Shown one piece after another: positions 46,452 to 54,342 of a stretch of DNA of 64,000 nucleotides. The translations under genes and the position numbers were made by a program. The notes beneath the pieces are model-generated. The model made no database searches. It saw only the letters and a program-made list of their open reading frames with translations, and was not told the DNA's origin. The number at the start of each line of letters is the position of its first letter. Position 1 is the stretch's first letter. The stretch is from Luteibacter sp. dw_328. GTDB lineage: Bacteria; Pseudomonadota; Gammaproteobacteria; Xanthomonadales; Rhodanobacteraceae. The stretch spans positions 62,001-126,000 of the forward strand of contig NZ_JAAVUW010000004.1 in assembly GCF_018449605.1 (NCBI RefSeq). Direction: 5' to 3'.

Positions 46452-46883
46452 TCAGCGGATTTGCAGTGTGGCTCGCTGCGGGCTGCCGAAGCCGTTCGGC
46501 AACACCACGACCTCGAAGTTTCCCCCTTCGCGGCCACTGGCGTCCCAAGTGCTGCGATGGCCGATGATCGTTGCGCCGCGTGGGCACGGTCCCAGGCGGC
46601 CGCGGACGTTGCAGAGCGATTCGTACTTGACCTCGCGAAGAGGCGTTCCGAGCAGTCGTGCTTGTGCGCCGTGTCCGTAGCCGATTTCGTCGGTGATGAT
46701 TTGAAGGACCGGACCACCGTGATCTCTCGCTGTCCATGATCCGCCCTGCGGTATGACTTCGGCCCCTCCCTTCGTCGACTTTACGGAGTGTACGTAGACC
46801 CGGGAAAGACTGTTGCCGGCGTGAGCGACGCCGATGCCAAGCATCAGACTTAATGTGCACGCAGTAAGGGCGAAACGCTTCAT
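46452..46883 (-). CDS. Uncharacterised secreted protein, possibly YolA/DUF4879-like
   Basis: A 143-residue exported protein with a signal peptide ending near VAHAG (about residue 22). The body contains GGSWTARDHGGPVLQIITDEIGYG split by short loops, two Cys (CNVRGRLGPC) that could form a disulfide, and STWDASG near the end. The pattern of a Gly-rich stretch followed by ITDEIGYG recalls the DUF4879/YolA family, but I am not sure. It converges on the aminopeptidase gene and begins an accessory stretch. Confidence 0.7.
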   Translation of the reverse strand: MKRFALTACTLSLMLGIGVAHAGNSLSRVYVHSVKSTKGGAEVIPQGGSWTARDHGGPVLQIITDEIGYGHGAQARLLGTPLREVKYESLCNVRGRLGPCPRGATIIGHRSTWDASGREGGNFEVVVLPNGFGSPQRATLQIR

Positions 46884-47131
46884 GAAATTATTCTCCTCAG
46901 GTCGAATGGACCGAGGGCATGATCTGCCTATCGCTCCAAGCGGATCGATGGCGCGAGGATGAATTCTGTGGAGGTTTGCGCCTCACCTGGGTGTGATTTC
47001 TTCTCTTGGTGGTCGCAGGCGTAGGGGGAGGCCGATGAGTCGTGACGTCCTTTGTCGCGACCTTGCTCGAGCATCTTTTGTCGTCAACCATTCTCTGCTC
47101 TCTTGATCGTCACCGATCAGGAGTAACGCAC

Positions 47132-47551
47132 ATGAAGGTTACGAGTTCAGCACTGACTACCCGGGCGTACGCGATGCCGACGTCAATGATTAAGAAGCCA
47201 TCCAATGTATCTCTTGAGGCCAAGGCACACGGAAGTGTCGGTGCTTCGGAAGCGATCGACTTCTCGAATATCACGCCGCGGAAACTGCATGAGTATGTAG
47301 ACGAACGGCTCATGAGCGGAGCGGTCGATGGCCCCGACGGACTGTATTGCACGACCCTTTTTGATTCGATACCCGCCGAGTGGTACGCCGAGCGACCAGA
47401 CGTACCCATGGACCTGACAAAGACGATCGACAGCATGGCCGCCTTTGCCCACGACAATGGGTTCTCAAAGCTCGTGAACCTGTACGACGGCCTGATGGAC
47501 TGGATGAAGATGATGGAGGTCCAGCCCGCCCATATCTCGGTGATCGCGTGA
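47132..47551 (+). CDS. Uncharacterised protein, longer member of a paralogous pair
   Basis: A 139-residue protein starting MKVTSSALTTRAYAMPTSM with AGGAG eight bases upstream. No signal peptide or membrane helix is clear. The last 30 residues, GFSKLVNLYDGLMDWMKMME and then VQPAHISVIA, align without gaps to the last 30 residues of the next protein (13 identical), and both N-termini have an AYA..TS run. Its stop overlaps the next start (TGATG), so the two are made together. Family and function unknown; the surrounding sequence is less GC-rich than the core genes. Confidence 0.7.
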   Translation: MKVTSSALTTRAYAMPTSMIKKPSNVSLEAKAHGSVGASEAIDFSNITPRKLHEYVDERLMSGAVDGPDGLYCTTLFDSIPAEWYAERPDVPMDLTKTIDSMAAFAHDNGFSKLVNLYDGLMDWMKMMEVQPAHISVIA

Positions 47552-47784
47552 TGCTCAGGCCGGTGCTGGGGCCGGGTGCCTATGCCGTCACAAGCACAAC
47601 CTTGCGAACGCCGATCACGGCGCGTCCGTCAGTCCACGTAGCAGGGACACCGTTTTCGAAAGCCATCGACGTGGCGTCCGGTCGCGTCTATGGATCGAAG
47701 CCCCTGACGGCGTTCTACGTCGGCCTGACCGACCGCATGAAGCAGATGGGGGCACTACACCTCCCCATCTCGGTCGTCGCCTGA
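47551..47784 (+). CDS. Uncharacterised small protein, shorter member of the paralogous pair
   Basis: A 77-residue protein whose ATG overlaps the stop of the preceding gene by one base. The C-terminus GSKPLTAFYVGLTDRMKQMG then ALHLPISVVA matches the end of its neighbour, while the central ~60 residues of the longer protein are absent. It may be a truncated duplicate or a partner protein. A hairpin terminator follows 19 bases after the stop. Confidence 0.65.
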   Translation: MLRPVLGPGAYAVTSTTLRTPITARPSVHVAGTPFSKAIDVASGRVYGSKPLTAFYVGLTDRMKQMGALHLPISVVA

Positions 47785-47802
47785 TGCAAGCTGCCAGCAG
47801 CG

Positions 47803-47833
47803 AAAGCCGGGCGAGTGATTGCCCGGCTTTCTC
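47803..47833. terminator. Hairpin terminator between converging genes
   Basis: AAAGCCGGGC and GCCCGGCTTT form a ten-base stem with an eight-base loop between the small paralogous pair and the converging secreted-protein gene. The T runs are short on both sides, so it may serve either strand. Confidence 0.7.
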
Positions 47834-47840
47834 CCTCCGG

Positions 47841-48197
47841 CTACTTGCTCGGAGCGACGGTGTTCGAGGCATCCATCGTCAGTCGAAGAGTGACGGCGCC
47901 TTTATTTGAGTAGTCACATACAACGAGGCCTGTGCCGCTGACGGATCCGCTCCCAGCGCTAAGGGTTTTCAGATCGGCCTTATGATTGTCGAATGCGGAG
48001 ACAGAGCCTTTCCACGTCTTCCCGCCCTCTGTCGCGATGTAGTCCGTTCCCTCCTCATCCGTCCCGGCGTTCGAAATGCCCAGGTCCTTGATGTTGCTGG
48101 CGGCAGGACATGTAACGCCTGCGGCAGCGGCTTGCCCACATACGGCCAGCATCGCCATCATGGCGAACGAGTAGCCGCGAACATTCGTCATTCTCAT
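47841..48197 (-). CDS. Uncharacterised secreted protein, possibly DUF3757-like
   Basis: A 118-residue exported protein with AGGAG eight bases before the ATG and a signal peptide ending near AAAAG (about residue 26). The mature part has two Cys (VTCPAAS and VVCDYS) likely paired in a disulfide and the pattern YIATEGGKTWKG, which recalls the DUF3757 family of small secreted proteins. Function unknown. It is the second short secreted gene of this accessory stretch. Confidence 0.7.
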   Translation of the reverse strand: MRMTNVRGYSFAMMAMLAVCGQAAAAGVTCPAASNIKDLGISNAGTDEEGTDYIATEGGKTWKGSVSAFDNHKADLKTLSAGSGSVSGTGLVVCDYSNKGAVTLRLTMDASNTVAPSK

Positions 48198-48395
48198 TGC
48201 ACGCTCCTGTGTTGGACAACGACACGGAAACCATACCTTGGTGGCGATGAGAAGAGCGCACGCGGTCGTTGCACCGCATATCCTGTTTTGCGAGACAAAG
48301 CCGTAACTTGAGTCTCCGGTGCCGTTTCAGCGGATCGATTGTTTGGCTGGCTGCCGTCGTTCCGCTCGCTGCGGCGGATGCGCTAACCTTGCCAC

Positions 48396-49412
48396 ATGCC
48401 CCCTCGCACACCTTTGCCGAGTCGACCCTCTCCCGCTACCGCACGCGATGTGGCGGAGGCGGCGGGCGTTTCGATCTCGGCGGTCTCGCGGACATTCACG
48501 CCCGGCGCCAGCGTGTCAGCGAAGACGCGCGAGCTCGTTACCGAGACCGCCGAACGCCTCGGCTATAAGCCGAACCGACTCGCGCGCAGCCTCATGACCG
48601 GGCGGACGGAGCTGATTGGGCTCGTCTCCAACCATTTCGCCAATCCGACGTTCATGGAAGTGTTCGACCTCTTTACCCGCGAACTTCAGGCGAGAGGTCT
48701 GAGGCCTTTGCTGGCAAACCTTGGTGAAGACGAGGATGGCAAGGCGGCGCTCGACATGCTGCAGCAGTACAACGTCGACGCTGTGCTGATCGCCACCTCG
48801 GCCCCGCCTGCAGGTTTCGCCGCGTCATGCCGCGCGGCGGGACTGCCGGTGCTTCACGTCTTCGGCCGAGCGGGGCGGTCGTCACCCGTCCCCGTGGCTA
48901 CCGTCGACAATGTCGAGGGCGGACGTCTGGTAGCGCAAGCCATGCGCTCGCGCGGCCTGCGTCGTCTGGCCTTCCTCGGCGGTTCGGCGCACGATGCTTC
49001 GACGGTCGATCGGTGCAAAGGCTTCGCCGAAGTGGCGGGGTCGTCATTGCGGCAGACGCTGCACGCAGGCAATTACACGCATGAGCACGGCCGCGTGGCC
49101 ATGCATGCGTTGCTCGACCGACATGACCGGCTTGACGGCGTCTTCTGCGGTGATGACGTGCTGGCGCTCGGTGCGATCGACGCCTGTCGCGAGCGTGGTG
49201 TCGATGTGCCCGGTGACGTCAGTATCGTCGGGTTCGATGATATGCCGCTGGCGGCCTGGGCTTCCTATTCGCTGACAACGGTGAGGCAGCCGATTCGCGA
49301 CATGGTGTTGCATGCGATCGAGCGGATTGTTGCCTGGATGGAGGACCCTGAGGCGGTGCCGCGGAGTAAGTTGTTTGGTTGTGAGTTGGTGGTTCGGGGG
49401 AGTCTGCGCTAG
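48396..49412 (+). CDS. LacI-family transcriptional regulator
   Basis: A 338-residue repressor. The helix-turn-helix and hinge are at about 14-65 (TARDVAEAAGVSISAVSRTF, then YKPNRLARSL), followed by the periplasmic-binding-like effector domain with FCGDDVLALGAIDA and the conserved SIVGFDDMPLA. It converges on the Gfo/Idh/MocA gene with nine bases between stops. An 18-base perfect LacI-type palindrome lies at 50596-50613, so it probably controls the two divergent metabolic genes there. The effector, perhaps a sugar or polyol, is unknown. Confidence 0.93.
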   Translation: MPPRTPLPSRPSPATARDVAEAAGVSISAVSRTFTPGASVSAKTRELVTETAERLGYKPNRLARSLMTGRTELIGLVSNHFANPTFMEVFDLFTRELQARGLRPLLANLGEDEDGKAALDMLQQYNVDAVLIATSAPPAGFAASCRAAGLPVLHVFGRAGRSSPVPVATVDNVEGGRLVAQAMRSRGLRRLAFLGGSAHDASTVDRCKGFAEVAGSSLRQTLHAGNYTHEHGRVAMHALLDRHDRLDGVFCGDDVLALGAIDACRERGVDVPGDVSIVGFDDMPLAAWASYSLTTVRQPIRDMVLHAIERIVAWMEDPEAVPRSKLFGCELVVRGSLR

Positions 49413-49421
49413 GGGTGGCTG

Positions 49422-50540
49422 CTAATCGATACTGATCCAGCGGCGTTCGCGGTTCGATAGCAGGGCCGCCTCAATCACGCGGTCGACCTCGTAGCCATCG
49501 CGGAAGGTCGGCCAGATGGCTTCGCCGGTGGCCACGGCCTGCAGGAAATCCCGTGCTTCGATGACGATCTGGTCGTTGTAGCCGGTACCGTGACCGACGC
49601 CCTGATTGAAGGCGAGGTAGTCGGGATGAGCGGGGCCCATGAGCAGCTTCTGGAAGCCTCGTCGCGCCGGCTCTCGGGCGGCGTCGTAGAGCCAGAGGGC
49701 GTTCTGATCTTCCTGATCGAATGCTAGGGCGCCACGGGTGCCAGTGATGCGATACGTGTAGCCCATCTTTCGTCCGGCCGCCATGCGGCTGAAGCTGATG
49801 CTTCCCGTGGCGCCGTTGGCGAAGCGCAGCAGCATCTGTCCCTGGTCGTCGTTCTCGACGGCCTCCCATCCGTTCGGCCCATCCCGTCGCGAATGCACGA
49901 TGTTCGTGTCGGCGACCAGACTGGCAATGGGCCCGACCAGCCGCAGGCAGGCATTCACGATGTGCGGCGCGACATCACCCAGCGCGCCGGCTTCCGTGCC
50001 CGTGGCTAGGCGTGTGCGCCATGAAGCGGGCAGGGCGGGGTCGTGCAGGTAATCCTCGACGTGTTCGGCGGTCACCTGGATCACGTCGCCGATCTCGTCC
50101 GAGGCGATGATCTGCCGGGCGAGCTGGCTGGCCGGCGTACGGATGTAGTTGAACCCGATCATGTTGACCAGTCCGGCGCGCTCGACCGCCTCGGTCATGC
50201 GTAGCGATTCGTCGGCGCTGGCCCCTAGCGGCTTCTCGCAGAACACCGGCTTCCCGGCGGCGATACAGGCCATGACCATGTGCAGATGGGTCCGTGGAGG
50301 CGTGGCGATCACCACGGCATCGACGCGGGGGTCGGCGACCAGTTCCCGCCAGTCGCCGGTCGACCGAAGCCAGCCCCAGCGCCGCGCGTGCTCCGCGGCG
50401 CCCTCGGCGGTCGATGTCGCGATCATCTCGCAAACCGGCCGCAGGGCTGTCTCGAAGATGGCGCCGACGCCCTGGAAGCCCACGGTGTGTGCTTTGCCCA
50501 TGTATCCGGCGCCGATCAGGCCGATCCGTAGTTCGCTCAT
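49422..50540 (-). CDS. Gfo/Idh/MocA-family oxidoreductase
   Basis: A 372-residue NAD(P)-dependent oxidoreductase. The Rossmann motif GLIGAGYMG is at residues 6-14, EKPLGAS (with the catalytic Lys of the family) near residue 100, and a C-terminal alpha/beta substrate domain follows. The family acts on inositols, glucose, sugar derivatives or biliverdin; this sequence does not fix one. The ATG at 50540 gives the normal N-terminus; the frame extends upstream to 50612, into the operator. It is divergent from the phytanoyl-CoA dioxygenase-like gene. Confidence 0.88.
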   Translation of the reverse strand: MSELRIGLIGAGYMGKAHTVGFQGVGAIFETALRPVCEMIATSTAEGAAEHARRWGWLRSTGDWRELVADPRVDAVVIATPPRTHLHMVMACIAAGKPVFCEKPLGASADESLRMTEAVERAGLVNMIGFNYIRTPASQLARQIIASDEIGDVIQVTAEHVEDYLHDPALPASWRTRLATGTEAGALGDVAPHIVNACLRLVGPIASLVADTNIVHSRRDGPNGWEAVENDDQGQMLLRFANGATGSISFSRMAAGRKMGYTYRITGTRGALAFDQEDQNALWLYDAAREPARRGFQKLLMGPAHPDYLAFNQGVGHGTGYNDQIVIEARDFLQAVATGEAIWPTFRDGYEVDRVIEAALLSNRERRWISID

Positions 50541-50595
50541 CGCTGGCTCGTCCTGGCATGTGAATACACCCGACTCTAGGGATGTTGCAGTGCAA

Positions 50596-50613
50596 TTTGC
50601 AAGCGCTTGCAAA
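50596..50613. promoter_or_regulatory. LacI-type operator, 18-base perfect palindrome
   Basis: TTTGCAAGCGCTTGCAAA is perfectly symmetric with the central CG expected of LacI/GalR-family operators. It lies 55 bases upstream of the Gfo/Idh/MocA start and 71 bases upstream of the dioxygenase start, so it can control both divergent genes. Confidence 0.85.
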
Positions 50614-50684
50614 ACGGCATAGCGTAGTTCCCGAACCGGCGCTTTCCCCGCCTAACCACGCCGCCGTCGCGGCAGGAGCCAGCC

Positions 50685-51587
50685 ATGCATGCCTCCGCAC
50701 ATTCGTTTCCCCCTTCACCCACCCGCATTCGTGTGTTCACCGAGGACACCCTGGACACCGACGCCGTCGTGAGCGAACTGCTCGACGGCGTTGGCGCGGT
50801 CACGTTGCGTGGTTTATTCACGCCGGCGGAGATTGCCCAAGCGCGGGACATCGTCATGCGCGAATCCGACGCCGACGAGCGTGGCCGTAAGGTCACGCAC
50901 TTCCAGGGCGATGCGGAGAAGGCGGGGCGGATCAATCTGCAACGTCGCGTCTGGAACCTTCTGGCCAAGGGCGAGATCTTCTCGCGGATGGCCGCGCATC
51001 CGGCGATCATGAAGGTGATGCGCGCCTTCATCGGCAGCGAGTTCATCATGGGTTCGATCGCGGCGAACCGCATCCTTCCCGGTGGTCCCGGGCAGGAGCC
51101 GCATATCGACTATCCCTACTGGGATTTCCATTCGCCGGAAACCCACCCGGCACGGATCAACGCAACGTTCCCGCTGAACGCGCAGGCGACGATCATGCTC
51201 GATCCGTTCACGGAAGAAACGGGCGCGACGGCTTTCGTACCGGGCACGCAGCGCGAGTTGCATTATCCCGATGAGAGCGACCGGTTCTTCGACCGCTGCG
51301 AACGGATGCTCGGCGAGCCTGGCGACACGGTCATCTTTTTCGGGGCCGTCTGGCATTGCGCCATGCCCAATCGCAGCAGCATCGATCGCTCGGCGATCAT
51401 CACGCAGTACCTGCCGAAGTTCGTCAAACCGATGGAAGACATGCCTGCGGCGTTGCCGGCCGAGTTCGTGAAGAATGCGAGTGCGGATATACGTCAGTTG
51501 CTGGGTCTCAATTACCCGTATCCGGAAATCCTCGACGCGTCGCGCGGTGGCAATGCCGAGGGCCGCGATGCGATGAAAGCAAGGTAG
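50685..51587 (+). CDS. Phytanoyl-CoA dioxygenase family protein
   Basis: A 300-residue non-haem Fe(II)/2-oxoglutarate dioxygenase. The metal triad is His140 and Asp142 (PHIDYPYWD) with His224 (VWHCAMPNRS); Arg230 or Arg235 is placed to bind 2-oxoglutarate. No signal peptide. It is divergent from the oxidoreductase gene across the LacI-type operator, which suggests a joint catabolic or modification pathway for one substrate, but the substrate cannot be named. Confidence 0.87.
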   Translation: MHASAHSFPPSPTRIRVFTEDTLDTDAVVSELLDGVGAVTLRGLFTPAEIAQARDIVMRESDADERGRKVTHFQGDAEKAGRINLQRRVWNLLAKGEIFSRMAAHPAIMKVMRAFIGSEFIMGSIAANRILPGGPGQEPHIDYPYWDFHSPETHPARINATFPLNAQATIMLDPFTEETGATAFVPGTQRELHYPDESDRFFDRCERMLGEPGDTVIFFGAVWHCAMPNRSSIDRSAIITQYLPKFVKPMEDMPAALPAEFVKNASADIRQLLGLNYPYPEILDASRGGNAEGRDAMKAR

Positions 51588-51606
51588 ATCGTGTGGCGAT
51601 GTTTCT

Positions 51607-51675
51607 GTAGGAGCCGATTCATCGGCGATAGCGTGCTCGCGGCAACCTGGCCATCGCCGATGAATCGGCTCCTAC
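51607..51675. repeat. REP pair, GATTCATC type
   Basis: Two inverted units GTAGGAGCCGATTCATCGGC around a short central region with GCTCGCGGC. It lies between the converging dioxygenase-like and esterase genes. Confidence 0.9.
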
Positions 51676-51684
51676 AAGAGCGCG

Positions 51685-52542
51685 TCATTTCACCTGGGAG
51701 TGCTTGCGGATGAAGGCCACCACATCGTCCAGTACCGGCGCTTTGTGTTTGCCTGTGCCGAGGCCGAACAATACGCCCATGTGGCCGGTGTCCGGATAGA
51801 GCTTTACGTCGACCTGTTCGCCGCGTGCTTCGTAGTGCCTTTGCAGCGAGAGCGCGTTGGATGGCCTCACGGTGCCGTCGGTCTCGCCTTGCAACAACAG
51901 GGCGGGCGGTTCGTCGCCATCGACGAAGTTGACCGGTTGTGAACGTGCCTGCTCTTCCGGTGTGTGTCCGAACATGTCGATGAAGTCATCGCTGGTCAGA
52001 GGCAGGAAATCATACGGCCCCGCCAGCCCGATGAAGCCGGAAAGGTCGCGCGGCTTCATGCCGACTGCACCGAGCCAGTGTGCATCGGTCGCCAGCAGTG
52101 CCGCGATGTGTCCACCCGCCGAATGCCCCATCACGTAGAGATGCGATGCGTCGCCGCCGAACTCACTGGCGTGATCGTGCGTCCAACGCACGGCCTCTGC
52201 GCCGTCATGCATGAAGCCATCCAGGCGCACCTTCGGCCATTGCCGATAGTCCGGCACCACGGTGACGATACCTCGCGCGGCCAGCGCCTCACCCACCCAT
52301 CGGTACCACTGGCGTTTGCCGCTCTTCCAGCTGCCGCCGTAGAAGAAGACGACCACCGGTGCGTTACGGGCGTCGGGCGGCGAGTACACGTCCAACGAGA
52401 GCCCATGGGAGGCATCGAACGTGATGTTCTGGTGCGCGACCGTTCCCGCTTGGGGTTGGCGCGCATTGACCACGCTGAACAGGGCGGACTGGCAGCCGCT
52501 GAGGAGAAGGGTGCCGAGGGTAACGAGGAAGAGTCGGGTCAT
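51685..52542 (-). CDS. Lipoprotein alpha/beta-hydrolase (esterase), copy 1
   Basis: A 285-residue esterase of the carboxylesterase / kynurenine-formamidase-like type, exported as a lipoprotein (LLLSGC, acceptor Cys17). The oxyanion hole segment FFYGGSW is near residue 67, the nucleophile elbow GHSAGG near 144-149, and a His in DTGHMG near 253 completes a triad with an acidic residue (GETDGT). It is closely related to the gene upstream at 52593-53456, a tandem duplicate. Confidence 0.88.
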   Translation of the reverse strand: MTRLFLVTLGTLLLSGCQSALFSVVNARQPQAGTVAHQNITFDASHGLSLDVYSPPDARNAPVVVFFYGGSWKSGKRQWYRWVGEALAARGIVTVVPDYRQWPKVRLDGFMHDGAEAVRWTHDHASEFGGDASHLYVMGHSAGGHIAALLATDAHWLGAVGMKPRDLSGFIGLAGPYDFLPLTSDDFIDMFGHTPEEQARSQPVNFVDGDEPPALLLQGETDGTVRPSNALSLQRHYEARGEQVDVKLYPDTGHMGVLFGLGTGKHKAPVLDDVVAFIRKHSQVK

Positions 52543-52592
52543 GCCGATACCTTACGGAACCGGCGTGAAGGCGGATGCAGGTGGGGCCGGTA

Positions 52593-53456
52593 TCAGTGTG
52601 AAGGGCCGCCCGAATAGCGATGGATGAAGGCCATGGTGTCGGCCAGTACCGGGGCCCTGCTCTTCAACGGACCGAACGCGAGAAGGAGCTTCTCATGTCC
52701 CAGGTTCGGGTAAAGCTTCAGTTCCACCGGTTCGCCCTGCTCGACGTAGCGCCCCTCGAGCGCGAGAGCCTCCGACGGGTAGACGATCGTGTCCTTTTCT
52801 CCCTGCAGCAGCAGGGCCGGCGGCTCGTCGCCGTCGACGAAGTTGATCGGTTGTGAGCGCGCCTCTTCCACGGGCGTCTGCCCGAACATGTCGTAAAACT
52901 CGGGCTCATCGAAGGGAATGAAGTCGTAAGTGCCTGCGACGCCGATGAAGCCAGCGAGGTCGCGTGGCTGCATGCCGACGGCGGCCAGCCATTGCTTGTC
53001 CATCGCCAGCATGGCGGCAATCTGCCCACCCGACGAATGGCCCATGACGAAGAGGTGGGAGGGATCCCCACCAAACTCGGTCGCGTGGTCATGTGCCCAG
53101 CGAACGGCTTCGGCGCCATCGTGCAGGAACCCGTCCAGTCGCGCCCGTGGCCACAGGCGGACATCGGCCACGATGGTCACCACGCCCTGGGCCGCCAGTG
53201 CTTCCCCCATCCAGCGGAACCACGACCGCTTGCCAGTCATCCAGCTGCCACCGTAGAAGTAGACGACAACCGGGGCATGGTCCGCGTGCGGCGGCGAGTA
53301 GACATCCACGGCCAGGGCGAGCGCCGTGTCGTAAGTGATGTTCCGGTGCGCCAGGACATGGTCGGAAGGCTGGCGCAGGTTCATCGTGCCGAAGAACGCG
53401 GCGCGGCATCCGCCGAGCAGCAGCACGAAAGAGAGAAGTAAGGCGCGACCGATCAT
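52593..53456 (-). CDS. Lipoprotein alpha/beta-hydrolase (esterase), copy 2
   Basis: A 287-residue paralogue of the neighbouring esterase with the same layout: lipoprotein signal LLLGGC (Cys17), YFYGGSW, GHSSGG and a His in LGHEKL. Long blocks such as RLDGFxHDGAEAVRWxHDHA are shared with copy 1. It lies 50 bases upstream of copy 1 on the same strand and is divergent from prmC. Substrates are unknown; two copies may differ in acyl preference. Confidence 0.88.
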   Translation of the reverse strand: MIGRALLLSFVLLLGGCRAAFFGTMNLRQPSDHVLAHRNITYDTALALAVDVYSPPHADHAPVVVYFYGGSWMTGKRSWFRWMGEALAAQGVVTIVADVRLWPRARLDGFLHDGAEAVRWAHDHATEFGGDPSHLFVMGHSSGGQIAAMLAMDKQWLAAVGMQPRDLAGFIGVAGTYDFIPFDEPEFYDMFGQTPVEEARSQPINFVDGDEPPALLLQGEKDTIVYPSEALALEGRYVEQGEPVELKLYPNLGHEKLLLAFGPLKSRAPVLADTMAFIHRYSGGPSH

Positions 53457-53505
53457 CCGTCTAGTCTAGGCGAGGAGTGGATCGCATCGACGTTAGAATG
53501 GCCGC

Positions 53506-54327
53506 ATGACCGACATTCGCACGATCCTGCGCCAGGCTGCCGAAGCACTCGGCGATCGACTAGAAGCCGAGCTGCTGCTGGCGCATACGCTGGGTGTGAA
53601 CCGGGCATGGTTTTTCGCCCACGCGAGCGACCCGGCAGATGCGACGGCGGTTGAGCGTTTCGAGTCGCTCGTGCGGCGTCGTGTCGATGGCGAGCCTGTC
53701 GCCTACATCACGGGCACACGGGATTTCTGGTCTCTCACGCTGGAAGTGACGCCGGCCACGCTTATCCCGCGCCCGGAAACCGAGTTGCTGGTGGAGCTCG
53801 CGCTCGAGCGCCTACCGCAAGGGGGTCGGCTCGTCGACCTCGGCACCGGTAGCGGCGCCATTGCGCTGGCGATTGCGAAGGAGCGTCCGGATGCGACCGT
53901 GTTCGCCGTGGATGCGAGCGCGGATGCGCTTGCCGTGGCGCGCCGGAACGCACAGCGCCTGGGGCTCGAACGCGTGACGTTCGCCCAAGGCGACTGGCTG
54001 GCGCCGCTGGTTGGCGAGCACTTCGACCTGATCGTCAGCAATCCACCGTATATCGAATCCGACGACCATCATCTGCGCGAAGGCGACCTGCGCTTCGAAC
54101 CGCTCTCCGCGCTGGCTTCGGGGGTGGACGGCCTGGACGATATCCGTCGCATTTCAGCCGCCTCGCTGCCCCTGCTTGCACCGGGCGGATGGCTGTTGCT
54201 TGAACATGGCTGGAATCAGGGCCAGGCAGTACGCGGCGTCCTTGAGGACGCCGGTTTCCTTAAAGTATTCACCGCCCAGGATCTGGAACAGCGTGACCGC
54301 GTCAGCGGCAGTCGCACGCTTTCCTGA
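53506..54327 (+). CDS. prmC: Peptide chain release factor N5-glutamine methyltransferase
   Basis: Methylates the Gln of the GGQ motif in release factors RF1 and RF2. The 273-residue protein has the AdoMet motif [13 protein letters not shown] near residues 108-120 and the catalytic NPPY in [11 protein letters not shown] near 181-191. In many bacteria prmC follows prfA; here it stands alone, divergent from the esterase pair and converging on dxs. Confidence 0.93.
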   Translation: MTDIRTILRQAAEALGDRLEAELLLAHTLGVNRAWFFAHASDPADATAVERFESLVRRRVDGEPVAYITGTRDFWSLTLEVTPATLIPRPETELLVELALERLPQGGRLVDLGTGSGAIALAIAKERPDATVFAVDASADALAVARRNAQRLGLERVTFAQGDWLAPLVGEHFDLIVSNPPYIESDDHHLREGDLRFEPLSALASGVDGLDDIRRISAASLPLLAPGGWLLLEHGWNQGQAVRGVLEDAGFLKVFTAQDLEQRDRVSGSRTLS

Positions 54328-54342
54328 GAGCTCGGCGCGGGA

